A stretch of DNA of 64,000 bases from Thermaurantimonas sp046295455 (GTDB lineage: Bacteria > Bacteroidota > Bacteroidia > Flavobacteriales > Schleiferiaceae): NCBI GenBank assembly GCA_046295455.1, contig JBKBNI010000004.1, positions 186,001 to 250,000 of the forward strand, given 5' to 3'. Under the pieces are notes generated by a model. That model did not search any database, had not been told where the DNA came from, and saw only the letters and a program-made list of their open reading frames with translations. Both the position numbers and the translations under genes were made by a program. This document shows positions 1 to 9,333 of the stretch, one piece after another; the stretch's first letter is position 1, and each line of letters begins with the position of its first letter.

Positions 1-1
1 A

Positions 2-1999
2 ACGGTGCCACCTGCCACATTGGCCGCGACTGCCTTCCGCCCCGAAATCCGCTGGGCTGTTGACAAAAAAGCAAACGACCTCGAAGTCCGTGCACTCTGG
101 GCCAAAGGCAAAAATGCAACTCCCTGGGGCAAACCTGAGACTATACAAGCCGTAATTGTGAATAATGGTTATCTGCCTCAAAATAAGAATGTGACCCTTA
201 CAGTAACCGGAGCTAATTCAGCCACATTTACTGCCGGAGTAAATCTTCTCTCTGGTCAATCAACGACAGTCACTTTCAATTATACAAATACCAATCTGGG
301 CTTCAGTACTCTCACAGCTTCTGTTCCACCAGATGATGCTCCGGGTAATAATCAGAAATCATATGTTCAAGATCTGACCAATGATCGCTTCAGCTATGCT
401 GATACTACTTTATCCGGTGTAAGTGGGGTTGGATTCAATACAGGAAGCGGCCTTTTACTGACCAGATACTCCGTAAATGGTACACGTTCCGTCTCTGGAG
501 TACGAGTGCGTCTCAGCAACAATGCCCCGTCAATTGGTCAAACCATTTATCCTGTCTTGTTGAAAGACTCTATAATTGTAGCTCAGGGAGCAAACTATGT
601 AATTGTTGCAGGTGATACCTCTTCATACAAAACGTTTACTTTCCCTACACCGGTTACTTTCACTAATGAGGACTTTTATGTGGGAATAGCTCAGACAGTA
701 GGTACACAAGGGTACTTCCCGCTTTCTTTCCAAAGTGAAAACCCATCAAGACCGGATGCCTATTACTCTGCTGCACTGAGCGGTACTGGATTGACACCCG
801 TCAATAATTTTAGGTTGATGATTGAAGCGATACTCAATGTACCTGACACACTCACCCCGTTTGCTTTGGCTACACCGGCCAATAATACCAGCTACACAGC
901 TACAGGGTCAGGATCGGTCACCATCACCTGGCAGAAGTCTCAAAGGGCTGTAGGTACTGCCCCGGCAGTTACTTATGAATGGTTGGCTGATGATCCACTG
1001 GGCAACTTCACAAATCCAATAGTCAGTCTGCCATCCAATAACAATGGGTTGGATACCTTCCTAATACTTACTGATGCGCAGATCAATGCATTGCTGGCAG
1101 CCAATAATGTGCCCCCGGGAACCCCTGTGGATGTCAAATGGACCGTAAAAGCCACCTCTGGTACACTAACCCGATTTGCCAACCAGCCGTTCAACATTAC
1201 CCTGACCGGTACAGCGCCTTGCAACGCTCCCACTAATGTGAATGCGGATGCCGGCTGTGATACTGTGTTTGTAACCTGGAGTTCAGGTCCCGGTAAACTA
1301 TCCAGCCGAATTGAATTCGGGCCAACCGGATTTACTCCTGGCACTGGAACAGTCATCACCGGCATCAGTGCAAATTCGGCAACTATCACTGGATTGATGC
1401 CAGGCACAGGCTACGAACTTATTGTGACAGACTCTTGTGCCTCAGGTCTGAGCCTACCTTCTCCAAAAGTAGCCTTTAGCACCGATCCACTCCCGACGGC
1501 TTCATTCACGTCTGGTACACCTACCGTCACTGCGACCAATGCCACCGTGACATTTAATGCCTCAGCATCTCAGAATGCTAATACTTACGCATGGGACTTT
1601 GGCAATGGTACTCAAGGTACTGGTGTAAATCCGACTGCAACATATACTGCCAATGGTACCTACATCGTAACATTGGTCGCTACCAACGACTGCGGAAGCG
1701 ATACTGCCACAGCTACAGTAGTCATTCAGGGTATCAATGTGAGGGAAAATCTTCTAACCTCCGTATATGTGTTCCCTAACCCTTCCAGCGGAATCTTTAC
1801 TTTGAAAGGAATTCATTCCCTCACCAATGTACGAATCACAGTAGTGGATATCAGTGGTAAAGTTGTAATGAGGAAACAACTCGACAACGGTATCACTGAA
1901 GCCGTATTGGATCTCAGTAAGCTTGCTTCCGGCACATATCAGTTGCAACTTTCAAGCAATGAAGGATCAACAGTCAAATCCTTAATTATCAATAAATAA
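2..1999 (+). CDS. Secreted multidomain protein with FN3-like, PKD and T9SS sorting domains (5' partial)
   Basis: The reading frame is open to the left edge, so the N-terminus lies outside the window; the GTG at position 5 is probably not the start. From the visible end the order is: a CARDB-like beta segment (about residues 55-125), a beta-rich stretch, a fibronectin type III-like region (about 405-490), a PKD domain (about 498-575, with the typical YAWDFGNG motif) and a C-terminal module (about 586-664) beginning VFPNPSSGIFTL and ending SLIINK. That last module is the type A sorting signal of the type IX secretion system, so the product should cross the outer membrane through SprA and be released or anchored at the surface. 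No catalytic domain is visible; one could lie upstream. A strong terminator follows the stop codon. Confidence 0.88.
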   Translation, partial: TVPPATLAATAFRPEIRWAVDKKANDLEVRALWAKGKNATPWGKPETIQAVIVNNGYLPQNKNVTLTVTGANSATFTAGVNLLSGQSTTVTFNYTNTNLGFSTLTASVPPDDAPGNNQKSYVQDLTNDRFSYADTTLSGVSGVGFNTGSGLLLTRYSVNGTRSVSGVRVRLSNNAPSIGQTIYPVLLKDSIIVAQGANYVIVAGDTSSYKTFTFPTPVTFTNEDFYVGIAQTVGTQGYFPLSFQSENPSRPDAYYSAALSGTGLTPVNNFRLMIEAILNVPDTLTPFALATPANNTSYTATGSGSVTITWQKSQRAVGTAPAVTYEWLADDPLGNFTNPIVSLPSNNNGLDTFLILTDAQINALLAANNVPPGTPVDVKWTVKATSGTLTRFANQPFNITLTGTAPCNAPTNVNADAGCDTVFVTWSSGPGKLSSRIEFGPTGFTPGTGTVITGISANSATITGLMPGTGYELIVTDSCASGLSLPSPKVAFSTDPLPTASFTSGTPTVTATNATVTFNASASQNANTYAWDFGNGTQGTGVNPTATYTANGTYIVTLVATNDCGSDTATATVVIQGINVRENLLTSVYVFPNPSSGIFTLKGIHSLTNVRITVVDISGKVVMRKQLDNGITEAVLDLSKLASGTYQLQLSSNEGSTVKSLIINK

Positions 2000-2017
2000 G
2001 TTTAACAGTTTACCGAT

Positions 2018-2054
2018 AAAACTGCCCAAGGTATTAGCTTTGGGCAGTTTTTTT
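2018..2054 (+). terminator. Rho-independent terminator after the T9SS-substrate gene
   Basis: Positions 2018-2029 pair perfectly with 2040-2051 (12 bp, GC-rich core ACTGCCCAA/TTGGGCAGT) around a 10-nt loop. The 3' arm runs into seven consecutive T (2048-2054). It ends on the base before the ATG of the next gene. Confidence 0.85.
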
Positions 2055-2963
2055 ATGTATCCATTCAAACACATTTCTTATCCTTCAGAAGATGCTATAA
2101 CGGGTTTTTCCGTTCTGATTCCTACATGGAATAATCTGCAGTATTTGAAGCTGTGTATCGAATCAATATTAGCACATTCAAGTTTGAAACACCAGGTTAT
2201 TGTTGCCGTTAATGAAGGAAGTGATGGAAGTTTGGACTATGTAATTGAGAATAGAATTGACCATGTTCACTTTGAAAAAAATTCAGGTGTATGCTACGCC
2301 GTAAATGCAGCAAGGTCACTTGCCCGCTCATCTTATCTCATGTATATCAACGATGACATGTATGTTTTGCCCGGCTGGGATCGGGTATTATTAGAAAAAA
2401 TACTCCAACTGTCAACTCCTTTGTTTATGCTTTCGGCTACCATGATAGAACCCCGTTATACGGGTAATCCATGTGTCATCGTAAAAGATTTTGGCACCAG
2501 TCCTGACACATTTCAAAAAGAGTTGCTGATTCAGTATGCATCCCGTACATCTAAAGAGGATTGGCAAGGATCTACTTGGCCTCCCTTTGTAGTTCATAGG
2601 AATGTCTGGGATCTGGTAGGTGGATTCGGGATTGAATTTACACCCGGATTTTACTCAGATCCTGATTTTTCGATGAAGCTAAAGGTTTGTGGGGTTCAAC
2701 ATTTCATCGGATTAGGCAGTGCCCTGGTCTATCATTTTGGTACAAAATCTACCAAAAGAGTTAAGAAGAATGCCGGCAAAGATCTGTTTTTGTTAAAATG
2801 GGGAATTACGGCGTCAGATTTCTATAAAAATATTCTCAGATTAGGTTCTCAAGATGATGCCAAAAACAAGGGTTACAGAATATTTTCTTCTGGAATATCG
2901 AAAATAAAATACAAGCTTAAATCAATAAAGGCCATATTGACCAGAAAATCTTCTTTTAAATAG
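2055..2963 (+). CDS. Family 2 glycosyltransferase
   Basis: GT-A fold glycosyltransferase of 302 residues. The N-terminal strand FSVLIPTWNN is typical of GT2 enzymes. NDDM at residues 99-102 fits the DxD-type metal and sugar-nucleotide site, and a later WPPFVVHRNVWDLVGGF segment matches the acceptor side of the family. It probably adds a sugar to a surface polysaccharide or glycoprotein in the cytoplasm; donor and acceptor cannot be read. An in-frame TTG at 2040 lies inside the terminator hairpin, so I chose ATG 2055, although this leaves no room for a normal ribosome-binding site after the T-run. The 3' end overlaps the convergent kinase gene by 8 bp. Confidence 0.85.
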   Translation: MYPFKHISYPSEDAITGFSVLIPTWNNLQYLKLCIESILAHSSLKHQVIVAVNEGSDGSLDYVIENRIDHVHFEKNSGVCYAVNAARSLARSSYLMYINDDMYVLPGWDRVLLEKILQLSTPLFMLSATMIEPRYTGNPCVIVKDFGTSPDTFQKELLIQYASRTSKEDWQGSTWPPFVVHRNVWDLVGGFGIEFTPGFYSDPDFSMKLKVCGVQHFIGLGSALVYHFGTKSTKRVKKNAGKDLFLLKWGITASDFYKNILRLGSQDDAKNKGYRIFSSGISKIKYKLKSIKAILTRKSSFK

Positions 2964-5334
2964 CAATTTTGTTCTCATTTAGAAAACTTCTCAGGCCTTG
3001 CCATTTGATGATGCAATCTTTTATTTCGATGGGCTTGACAGGTTTTGATACAAAATCATTCATCCCTGCTTCGATACACTCGTCTCTATCCCGATCTGTG
3101 GCATTGGCAGTCACTGCTATGATCACTGGCCTATCTGTTGCATTCTTCAAAATTCTTCTAGTAGCTTCTAAACCATCCATTTCGGGCATCTGAATATCCA
3201 TGAAAATGATGTCATATGAGTTAGACATCGCTTTTTCAACTGCGACCTTTCCATTTTCAGCTATGTCAGCATTATATCCCAAATTTTTTAACATCATCAG
3301 CATCAACTTTTGATTCACAGGATTGTCTTCCGCCACCAATAGTTTTAATGTGGGATCGAGTTCTAGTTTTCTGAATACTGTGTTTTCTTTAAGCGAAATT
3401 TCATTAGAAGCTTTCCTGAGGAGTAGATTAAAGGTAAAAGTTGTTCCTTTATTTATTTCACTTTGCACATTAATTCTTCCACCCATCAGGGAGATTAAAT
3501 GCTGAGAAAGGGCTAGCCCTAATCCCAAACCTCCATGTTTGCGCGAATGAGTTCCATCCGCCTGTTTGAATGAATTAAATAAACTGGCTAATTTATCCTT
3601 TGAAATACCCTGACCACTGTCTGTTATTGAAAAGAGAATCTCCTGAATGTTTTCATTGTTTTTTACCAATTTACCTGATACAACGACTTTACCCTTTTGA
3701 GTAAATTTAAATGCGTTGCTCAGAAAGTGCACAAAAATTTGTTTTATTCTTAGATCATCTCCAATTAAAGTTTCATCGATTTGAGGGTCGATTAGGATAT
3801 CTAAATCGATGTTTTTATCCTTTCGGAAGTGATTGGTGAGTTCTACACTTTTGTTGATGATATCTCTTATATCTATTTTATTGTATTTGAGTTGAATAGT
3901 GCCTGACTCCAGGTCACTTAAGTTCAATATATCATCAATTATTGATGTAAGTCTTTCAGTATTAAGAATTATGTTTTCGATTTTTGAAAGTTTATTTGAG
4001 TCTACTTCGTTAGACTTTAACATTGTTGCCATTCCCATAATGCCATTCAGAGGAGTTCGGAGTTCATGAGACATGGTCGAGATAAATTCATTTTTAGCCC
4101 TTGTAGACTCCTCTACTGCAATGTACAATTGTTTAATTTTTGAGCTGTATTTATGCATCAGTAAAAAAACGTGAATGCTCAGAAAAGAGAAAAAAGAGAG
4201 GTTGTTCACCAGAAGTTTTGAGGGTAGAATACCAAATTTCATATTAACAAAATGAAATGCAATCAATAACAAGGAAAATGCAGCAAGAGTAGATAATAGT
4301 TTTTTCTTTTCTTTGAAAATAAGTGTTTTTAAAAATACGTAAAATAGATATAAACTAACTGCGGGGACAAAACCAAGTAATAATGCCGGCATCAGCATTG
4401 TAATATAATAAGGAGGCACAATAAAAGCAATAAACCCCGCTATTAAAAGGAATATACTGGAAATAAATGTAATATTTTTGTTTGAATAATTTGGAAAGAG
4501 AAAATGTATGTAAAGAAGGAAGATGCTGAAAGTAAACAATAATGAAAAAATTCCCACTTTGGCATAGAGATGGTAATTAATTCCTTGGAAGAAAGTATTA
4601 AAAATTTGGCTGGTATAGATACTATATTGTATTGTGAAGAAAAATGAAAAAACAGAAAAAGCTACAAATTCAAAACCTGATTTCCCCAAAAGGAAGATAA
4701 ATAAAAATATGATTGAAGCGATTAAAAAAGTGCCAATGATAATTGAGTCAGATATTAATTTTTTATCAATTAAATTGAGAATAAGACTTTGATTACCAAT
4801 AATAGGTGCTGTAGCCATACCACCTTCAAAATGGTCGAAATTAGATACATGAATGATAAGATCACATACCTCATCTCTTACTGGATCTAATTCAATTAGT
4901 ACCGGATGGATTTCGGGTCGATAGCTTTGTTTTGAATCAGAAACTCTTCCTACCGATGTACGTAACTGACCGTTTACATAAAATTCAGCAGCCGTAAATA
5001 TTTTATCAAATTTTATTAAAAGTCTCGGGTTTTCTTTATTTATCTTAATTTGAGCAAAGTATGTACCGTATCCAATATTTGATTCTAATATACCTTTTTT
5101 ATACAAGCTATACCAAGATTCGTCAGCTTTTACATTAATTCCCTTAATATTTTTGAGTGATCGGATTTGTTGACTAGTATAGAATTCATTGGGATAAAAT
5201 TTCCACCCATTATTAATAACAACAGATCGATTTTCGTGAAAATTATTATGGCTCAAATCAAAAATCTGAGCTTCAGATCCATTGCCATTAAGGACGAATA
5301 AGATAAAAAAAAGAAATTTTAAATATTTCATCAT
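2956..5334 (-). CDS. Membrane hybrid sensor histidine kinase (7TMR-DISM type)
   Basis: 792 residues. A signal peptide (about 1-22) is followed by an extracytoplasmic beta-rich domain of the 7TMR-DISMED2 type (about 25-175, with GWKFYPNEF) and seven or so hydrophobic helices (about 190-395). The HisKA domain follows, with the H-box SHELRTPLNG and phospho-acceptor His423. The ATPase domain has N-box LSNAFKFT, G-box DSGQGIS and a GLGLGLALS motif. The C-terminal receiver domain (about 660-785) has acidic residues in VAEDN and the phospho-acceptor Asp in FMDIQMPEMDG. It likely senses an envelope or carbohydrate ligand and passes phosphate on through its own receiver. No output regulator is adjacent; it is divergent from the bat operon and convergent with the glycosyltransferase. 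Confidence 0.9.
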   Translation of the reverse strand: MMKYLKFLFFILFVLNGNGSEAQIFDLSHNNFHENRSVVINNGWKFYPNEFYTSQQIRSLKNIKGINVKADESWYSLYKKGILESNIGYGTYFAQIKINKENPRLLIKFDKIFTAAEFYVNGQLRTSVGRVSDSKQSYRPEIHPVLIELDPVRDEVCDLIIHVSNFDHFEGGMATAPIIGNQSLILNLIDKKLISDSIIIGTFLIASIIFLFIFLLGKSGFEFVAFSVFSFFFTIQYSIYTSQIFNTFFQGINYHLYAKVGIFSLLFTFSIFLLYIHFLFPNYSNKNITFISSIFLLIAGFIAFIVPPYYITMLMPALLLGFVPAVSLYLFYVFLKTLIFKEKKKLLSTLAAFSLLLIAFHFVNMKFGILPSKLLVNNLSFFSFLSIHVFLLMHKYSSKIKQLYIAVEESTRAKNEFISTMSHELRTPLNGIMGMATMLKSNEVDSNKLSKIENIILNTERLTSIIDDILNLSDLESGTIQLKYNKIDIRDIINKSVELTNHFRKDKNIDLDILIDPQIDETLIGDDLRIKQIFVHFLSNAFKFTQKGKVVVSGKLVKNNENIQEILFSITDSGQGISKDKLASLFNSFKQADGTHSRKHGGLGLGLALSQHLISLMGGRINVQSEINKGTTFTFNLLLRKASNEISLKENTVFRKLELDPTLKLLVAEDNPVNQKLMLMMLKNLGYNADIAENGKVAVEKAMSNSYDIIFMDIQMPEMDGLEATRRILKNATDRPVIIAVTANATDRDRDECIEAGMNDFVSKPVKPIEIKDCIIKWQGLRSFLNENKIAI

Positions 5335-5493
5335 ATTTAAATGATCAATCGTTATTCCACTTTATTCATAAGTGATAATATATTGAAAATGAGCATAATA
5401 AGATTAGGGCTTGAGGCTTAATGCTTCCAATAATCAAAATACTTTCCAAAAAATGGAAAATAATCCCGTTGTGTTTAATTCCATTGTTTATCA

Positions 5494-5525
5494 TTGCAAC
5501 ACAGACGCTCAAGTAGCTACTTTTG
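5494..5525 (+). promoter_or_regulatory. Predicted sigma-A promoter of the bat operon
   Basis: TACTTTTG at 5518-5525 matches the Bacteroidota -7 consensus TAnnTTTG exactly. A TTG at 5494-5496 lies 21 bp upstream, within the range reported for -33 elements of the phylum. The moxR ATG at 5545 would give a short leader. Confidence 0.55.
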
Positions 5526-5544
5526 CTTCACAAATGAACGATAA

Positions 5545-6546
5545 ATGAGTGAAATAAAAAATGAATTGAAGACTCTTGCCGAAGAGTTAGAAAAGTCTGG
5601 ATTTTTTATAAAAGAAATAAAATCAGAGCTTTCTAAAGTTCTTGTGGGGCAGCAATATATGGTCGACAGGCTTCTCACGGGACTTCTGTCATCAGGTCAC
5701 ATTCTTTTGGAAGGAGTGCCCGGTCTGGCTAAAACATTGGCCATAAAGTCCTTGGCAGCCTGTTTTGATGCTAAATTTTCCCGAATTCAGTTTACACCTG
5801 ATTTGTTGCCGTCCGATGTCATTGGCACCCAGATTTTTAACATTCAAACCAATGAATTTTCCGTAAAAAAAGGACCTATTTTCGGAAATTTTATCCTTGC
5901 TGATGAGATCAACAGGGCCCCTGCTAAAGTTCAAAGCGCTCTCCTCGAAGCAATGCAAGAAAAGCAGGTAACCATAGGAGAAGAGACATTTCAAATCGAA
6001 GAGCCATTTTTGGTACTTGCCACACAAAACCCTCTGGAACAGGAAGGTACATATCCTCTTCCTGAGGCTCAGTTGGACAGATTTTTTATGAAAGTTGTGA
6101 TCACCTACCCATCTGAGCAGGATGAGTTGAGAATTTTGAGAAATTACGTCAATCAGGTCGGAGAAATAAAAGTAAAACAGGTAGCTTCCTTAAGTCAGGT
6201 CATGGCCAGCAGAAAACTTATTTCATCAATCTACATGGATGAAAAAATTGAAAAGTATATTGTCGACCTGGTGATGGCAACACGAATGCCCCAAATGTTT
6301 GGTCTGGCTCAACTCAAGCCTCTTATATCCTATGGTGTATCCCCCAGAGCTACGATTTCTCTGGCAAAAGCATCCAAGACGTATGCATTTCTCGAAGGAA
6401 GACCTTATGTACTGCCGGACGATGTGCGCGGGGTCGTTTACGATGTCTTCAGACATCGAATAGGGCTCTCCTACGAAGCCGAGGCAGAGGAATTAACCGC
6501 AGACTACATTATCAGAAAAGTACTCGATCATATTCAAGTGCCTTAA
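5545..6546 (+). CDS. moxR: MoxR family AAA+ ATPase of the Bat operon
   Basis: 333 residues, normal for MoxR. Walker A is EGVPGLAKT at residues 56-64 and Walker B is ILADE at 116-120, followed by INRAPAKVQSALLEAMQE; the family motif QFTPDLLPSD is at 81-90. MoxR ATPases act as chaperones that remodel or insert cofactors into partner proteins, usually together with von Willebrand A (VWA) proteins. Here it heads an eight-gene run of moxR, DUF58, a membrane protein and batA-batE. Its stop codon overlaps the next start by one base (TAATG), so the genes are probably cotranslated. A good promoter match sits just upstream. Confidence 0.95.
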   Translation: MSEIKNELKTLAEELEKSGFFIKEIKSELSKVLVGQQYMVDRLLTGLLSSGHILLEGVPGLAKTLAIKSLAACFDAKFSRIQFTPDLLPSDVIGTQIFNIQTNEFSVKKGPIFGNFILADEINRAPAKVQSALLEAMQEKQVTIGEETFQIEEPFLVLATQNPLEQEGTYPLPEAQLDRFFMKVVITYPSEQDELRILRNYVNQVGEIKVKQVASLSQVMASRKLISSIYMDEKIEKYIVDLVMATRMPQMFGLAQLKPLISYGVSPRATISLAKASKTYAFLEGRPYVLPDDVRGVVYDVFRHRIGLSYEAEAEELTADYIIRKVLDHIQVP

Positions 6547-7409
6547 TGGATACCAGAGACTTAATAAAAAAAGTACGGCAGATAGAAATTAAGACGAAAA
6601 AACTCAGCAACGACGTGCTTACCGGGAGCTATCATTCTGCTTTTAAAGGCAAGGGGCTTACTTTTTCTGAAGTCAGACCATATGCATATGGCGATGAGGT
6701 GCGTATGATTGACTGGAAAGTCACGGCCAGGCTATCGACCCCGCACGTCAAAATGATGGAGGAGGAGCGAGAGCTGACCATACTATTGATCATCGACCGA
6801 AGTGCTTCTTTATTCTATGGTACTCGAATAGCAGAAAAAGCTGATTACGTAACAGAAATTGCTGCGTTGTTGACTTTCTCTGCCCTGAAAAACAATGATA
6901 AAGTCGGGCTAATAACAGCCTCCGGAAGCATTGATAAAGTGATTCCACCGGCTAAGGGAAGGTATCACGCATTAAAAATCATACGGGAGTTGGTGAATGA
7001 ACATGTTTCCACCCAAGGCTCTTCACTGGCGGAAGCTCTTGATTATGTCAATAAGGTATTTAAAAAAAGATCGGTGATCTTCATTTTATCAGACTTTCTG
7101 TTTGATGAGGAAATACATAAGCAGGTTCGACAGTTATGCTCTAAACACGACGTGACGGCCATTCGGATACTTGACCGAATTGAAAAACAACCCGTCAGCG
7201 TAGGATATCTGAAGGTAACTGAAGTAGAATCTGGCCGAAACTATTGGATCAATCTGGATAAGCAACTCATTGATGAATACACTGCGTATTTGAAGAAGAA
7301 GAATCTCAACATCAAAAATCTTTTTAAAAAATACGGTGGAGGATTTATCGAACTGGAAACGGGCGATGATTACTTCTCATCTATCCTGAAATATTTTTCG
7401 AGCAAATGA
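6546..7409 (+). CDS. DUF58 protein with VWA-like fold, Bat operon
   Basis: 287 residues, cytoplasmic. It contains the DUF58 signature around residues 44-62 (RPYAYGDEVRMIDWKVTAR), followed by DRSAS at 84-88. That is a DxSxS metal-ion-dependent adhesion site (MIDAS), so the protein has a VWA-like fold. DUF58 proteins are almost always encoded beside moxR and are presumed partners of the ATPase. The 5' end overlaps moxR by one base and the 3' end overlaps the following membrane gene by four (ATGA). Confidence 0.93.
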   Translation: MDTRDLIKKVRQIEIKTKKLSNDVLTGSYHSAFKGKGLTFSEVRPYAYGDEVRMIDWKVTARLSTPHVKMMEEERELTILLIIDRSASLFYGTRIAEKADYVTEIAALLTFSALKNNDKVGLITASGSIDKVIPPAKGRYHALKIIRELVNEHVSTQGSSLAEALDYVNKVFKKRSVIFILSDFLFDEEIHKQVRQLCSKHDVTAIRILDRIEKQPVSVGYLKVTEVESGRNYWINLDKQLIDEYTAYLKKKNLNIKNLFKKYGGGFIELETGDDYFSSILKYFSSK

Positions 7410-8338
7410 ATAAAATGGAAAGATATCGGATACTTTCATTTATTTTGTTCTTTTTTGCTGTTGCATTGGTCACTTCCGGTGAGGACAAGACCGTAAAGAC
7501 ATCTGCTAACAGTTCGTCTGTACTCGTCGGCCAAGTGATAGAATTTTACTTTGAAATACCTTCCGGCAAAAATGTAATCTTTCCTGTAGTAAAAGATGAG
7601 ATTTTTGGTTTTCAAATATTGTCTCTGTGGGATACGATTGCTTCAGAGGATCAATCTGTATTTGTGGCTTTAAAAGTAACGCGATTTGATACAGGATATT
7701 TTGAGTTTAAGCCACTTCAATTTTTAGTTGATTCCGATTCTTTGTTCTCTGAAAGTATGACCGTGTATGTCGGCCTTCCTGAACTGATAGATGCAATTGA
7801 TATTTATGATATAAAGCCAAATATCACCTTCTATGATAATTCTTGGATAGCGATCGTAATTTTGATCCTACTGTTAGCAGTCAGTCTTTATTTTATTCTC
7901 AAAAAATATTTAAAAAACCGTTCGAAATCTGTTCAAAAGAACCCTGATCCATCCATTGTACTGGAAGATGTGACCCGAGAAAAAATTGTATCATACAGAG
8001 AGTTATATTTAAGTGAAAGAATTTCACCTAGGGACTTTTACTTTTTTGTGGATGAACTACTTAGAGAATACCTTGAAAAAAAGTATTCATTGAACTTTCT
8101 CGAATCTACTACCAGTGAAGTTTGCAAGCTTATACCAAAACTTCCCTTAAGTATGTACTATTGCGAAACACTTCAAAACTTTTTTATCACTGCAGAATTG
8201 ATCAAATTTGCAAAAGGAGAAGACGACCGAAACACTACACAGATTGCAGTAGATAAAATACTTGAATTTTTAAATAGTCAAAAGGTCAATCCATTCACAG
8301 AAGATCAGTCTTTAAATCCAGAAAAATTACATAAATAA
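7406..8338 (+). CDS. Membrane protein of the Bat operon (DUF4381-like position)
   Basis: 310 residues. An N-terminal hydrophobic segment (about 7-25, likely a signal sequence or anchor) precedes a beta-rich extracytoplasmic part (about 28-135), one transmembrane helix (about 148-166) and a cytoplasmic alpha-helical tail with VSYRELYLSE. Position between the DUF58 gene and batA matches the small membrane protein found there in other Bacteroidota; assignment to DUF4381 is inferred from architecture and position, not from a distinct motif. ATGA overlap with the DUF58 gene and TAATG overlap with batA indicate translational coupling. ATG 7406 is used; an in-frame ATG at 7415 is an alternative. Confidence 0.75.
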   Translation: MNKMERYRILSFILFFFAVALVTSGEDKTVKTSANSSSVLVGQVIEFYFEIPSGKNVIFPVVKDEIFGFQILSLWDTIASEDQSVFVALKVTRFDTGYFEFKPLQFLVDSDSLFSESMTVYVGLPELIDAIDIYDIKPNITFYDNSWIAIVILILLLAVSLYFILKKYLKNRSKSVQKNPDPSIVLEDVTREKIVSYRELYLSERISPRDFYFFVDELLREYLEKKYSLNFLESTTSEVCKLIPKLPLSMYYCETLQNFFITAELIKFAKGEDDRNTTQIAVDKILEFLNSQKVNPFTEDQSLNPEKLHK

Positions 8339-9333
8339 TGGATGTACAATTTGAGCGACCCTACAGCCTTATTTTAATAATTATTCCCATCTTTATATAT
8401 GGTTTACAGTTGCTATCTGATAAATCATTTTCTCCTATTTTCAAAATAAGTCATCCCTATTTTTACCCAAAGACATCCTCACGACCTAATCCTGAACGAA
8501 TCTCAAAAATATGTATTGCGCTAGCCCTTATTTTTTTTCTGATTGCAGCTGCAGGGCCATATGAAAAAACTGAATTCAAAAGATCGTTGGATGGCGAAGG
8601 AATTTCAATCATTTTGGCTATTGATATATCAGCGAGCATGCTGGCTAAAGACTTTAAGCCTGATCGATTGGAGGCGACTAAAAAGGTTGCATCGGAGTTT
8701 GTTTTAAATCGTCCTGATGATAATATTGGAATTGTACTGTATGCCGGAGAAAGTTTTACTAAAATACCATTGACTAGCGATAAAAAGATGATTTTGAAAG
8801 CAATTGAAGAAATCACTTATGGATCGGTGGATGATGGCACGGCTATAGGAATGGGGCTGGCTACCGCTGTAAACAGAATAAAAAATTCTTCTACCAAAAG
8901 TAAAGTAATAATTTTGATGAGTGATGGAGAAAATAATATGGGTGAAATCGATCCAATTACAGCAGCTGAGTTAGCCGCCAAATTTGGAATAAAAGTATAC
9001 ACGATTGGAGTAGGAACCAAAGGATATGCGCTCACACCTGTGGCTTATGATTTCTCCGGTAATTTGATATTTGAAAACCGCCCGGTTTCCATTGATGAAG
9101 CGCTACTTACAAAAATTGCTAAATTAACAGGTGGAAATTATTACAGGGCTACTGATTCAGATGCTTTGAAAAACATTTATGATGAAATAAATCGCTTGGA
9201 GCGATCAAAGATTACTGAAATAAAATATGATTCCAAAAGGGAATTTTATCAATATTTTTTATATACAGGTATATGTTTTTATTTACTGGATTGGTTATTG
9301 AAAATTTTCGTGTTCAAAAGCATTTTTGAATGA
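8338..9333 (+). CDS. batA: BatA: membrane-anchored VWA protein
   Basis: 331 residues. Two N-terminal membrane helices (about 8-24 and 55-73) and one near the C-terminus (about 305-325) flank a VWA domain with a complete MIDAS motif, DISAS, at residues 96-100, plus MSDGENNMGE further on. VWA proteins of this class bind a divalent metal and partner proteins in the periplasm or membrane and work with MoxR. In Bacteroides the bat genes are linked to aerotolerance; the molecular role is not settled. It overlaps both neighbours (TAATG upstream, ATGA with batB). Confidence 0.93.
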   Translation: MDVQFERPYSLILIIIPIFIYGLQLLSDKSFSPIFKISHPYFYPKTSSRPNPERISKICIALALIFFLIAAAGPYEKTEFKRSLDGEGISIILAIDISASMLAKDFKPDRLEATKKVASEFVLNRPDDNIGIVLYAGESFTKIPLTSDKKMILKAIEEITYGSVDDGTAIGMGLATAVNRIKNSSTKSKVIILMSDGENNMGEIDPITAAELAAKFGIKVYTIGVGTKGYALTPVAYDFSGNLIFENRPVSIDEALLTKIAKLTGGNYYRATDSDALKNIYDEINRLERSKITEIKYDSKREFYQYFLYTGICFYLLDWLLKIFVFKSIFE

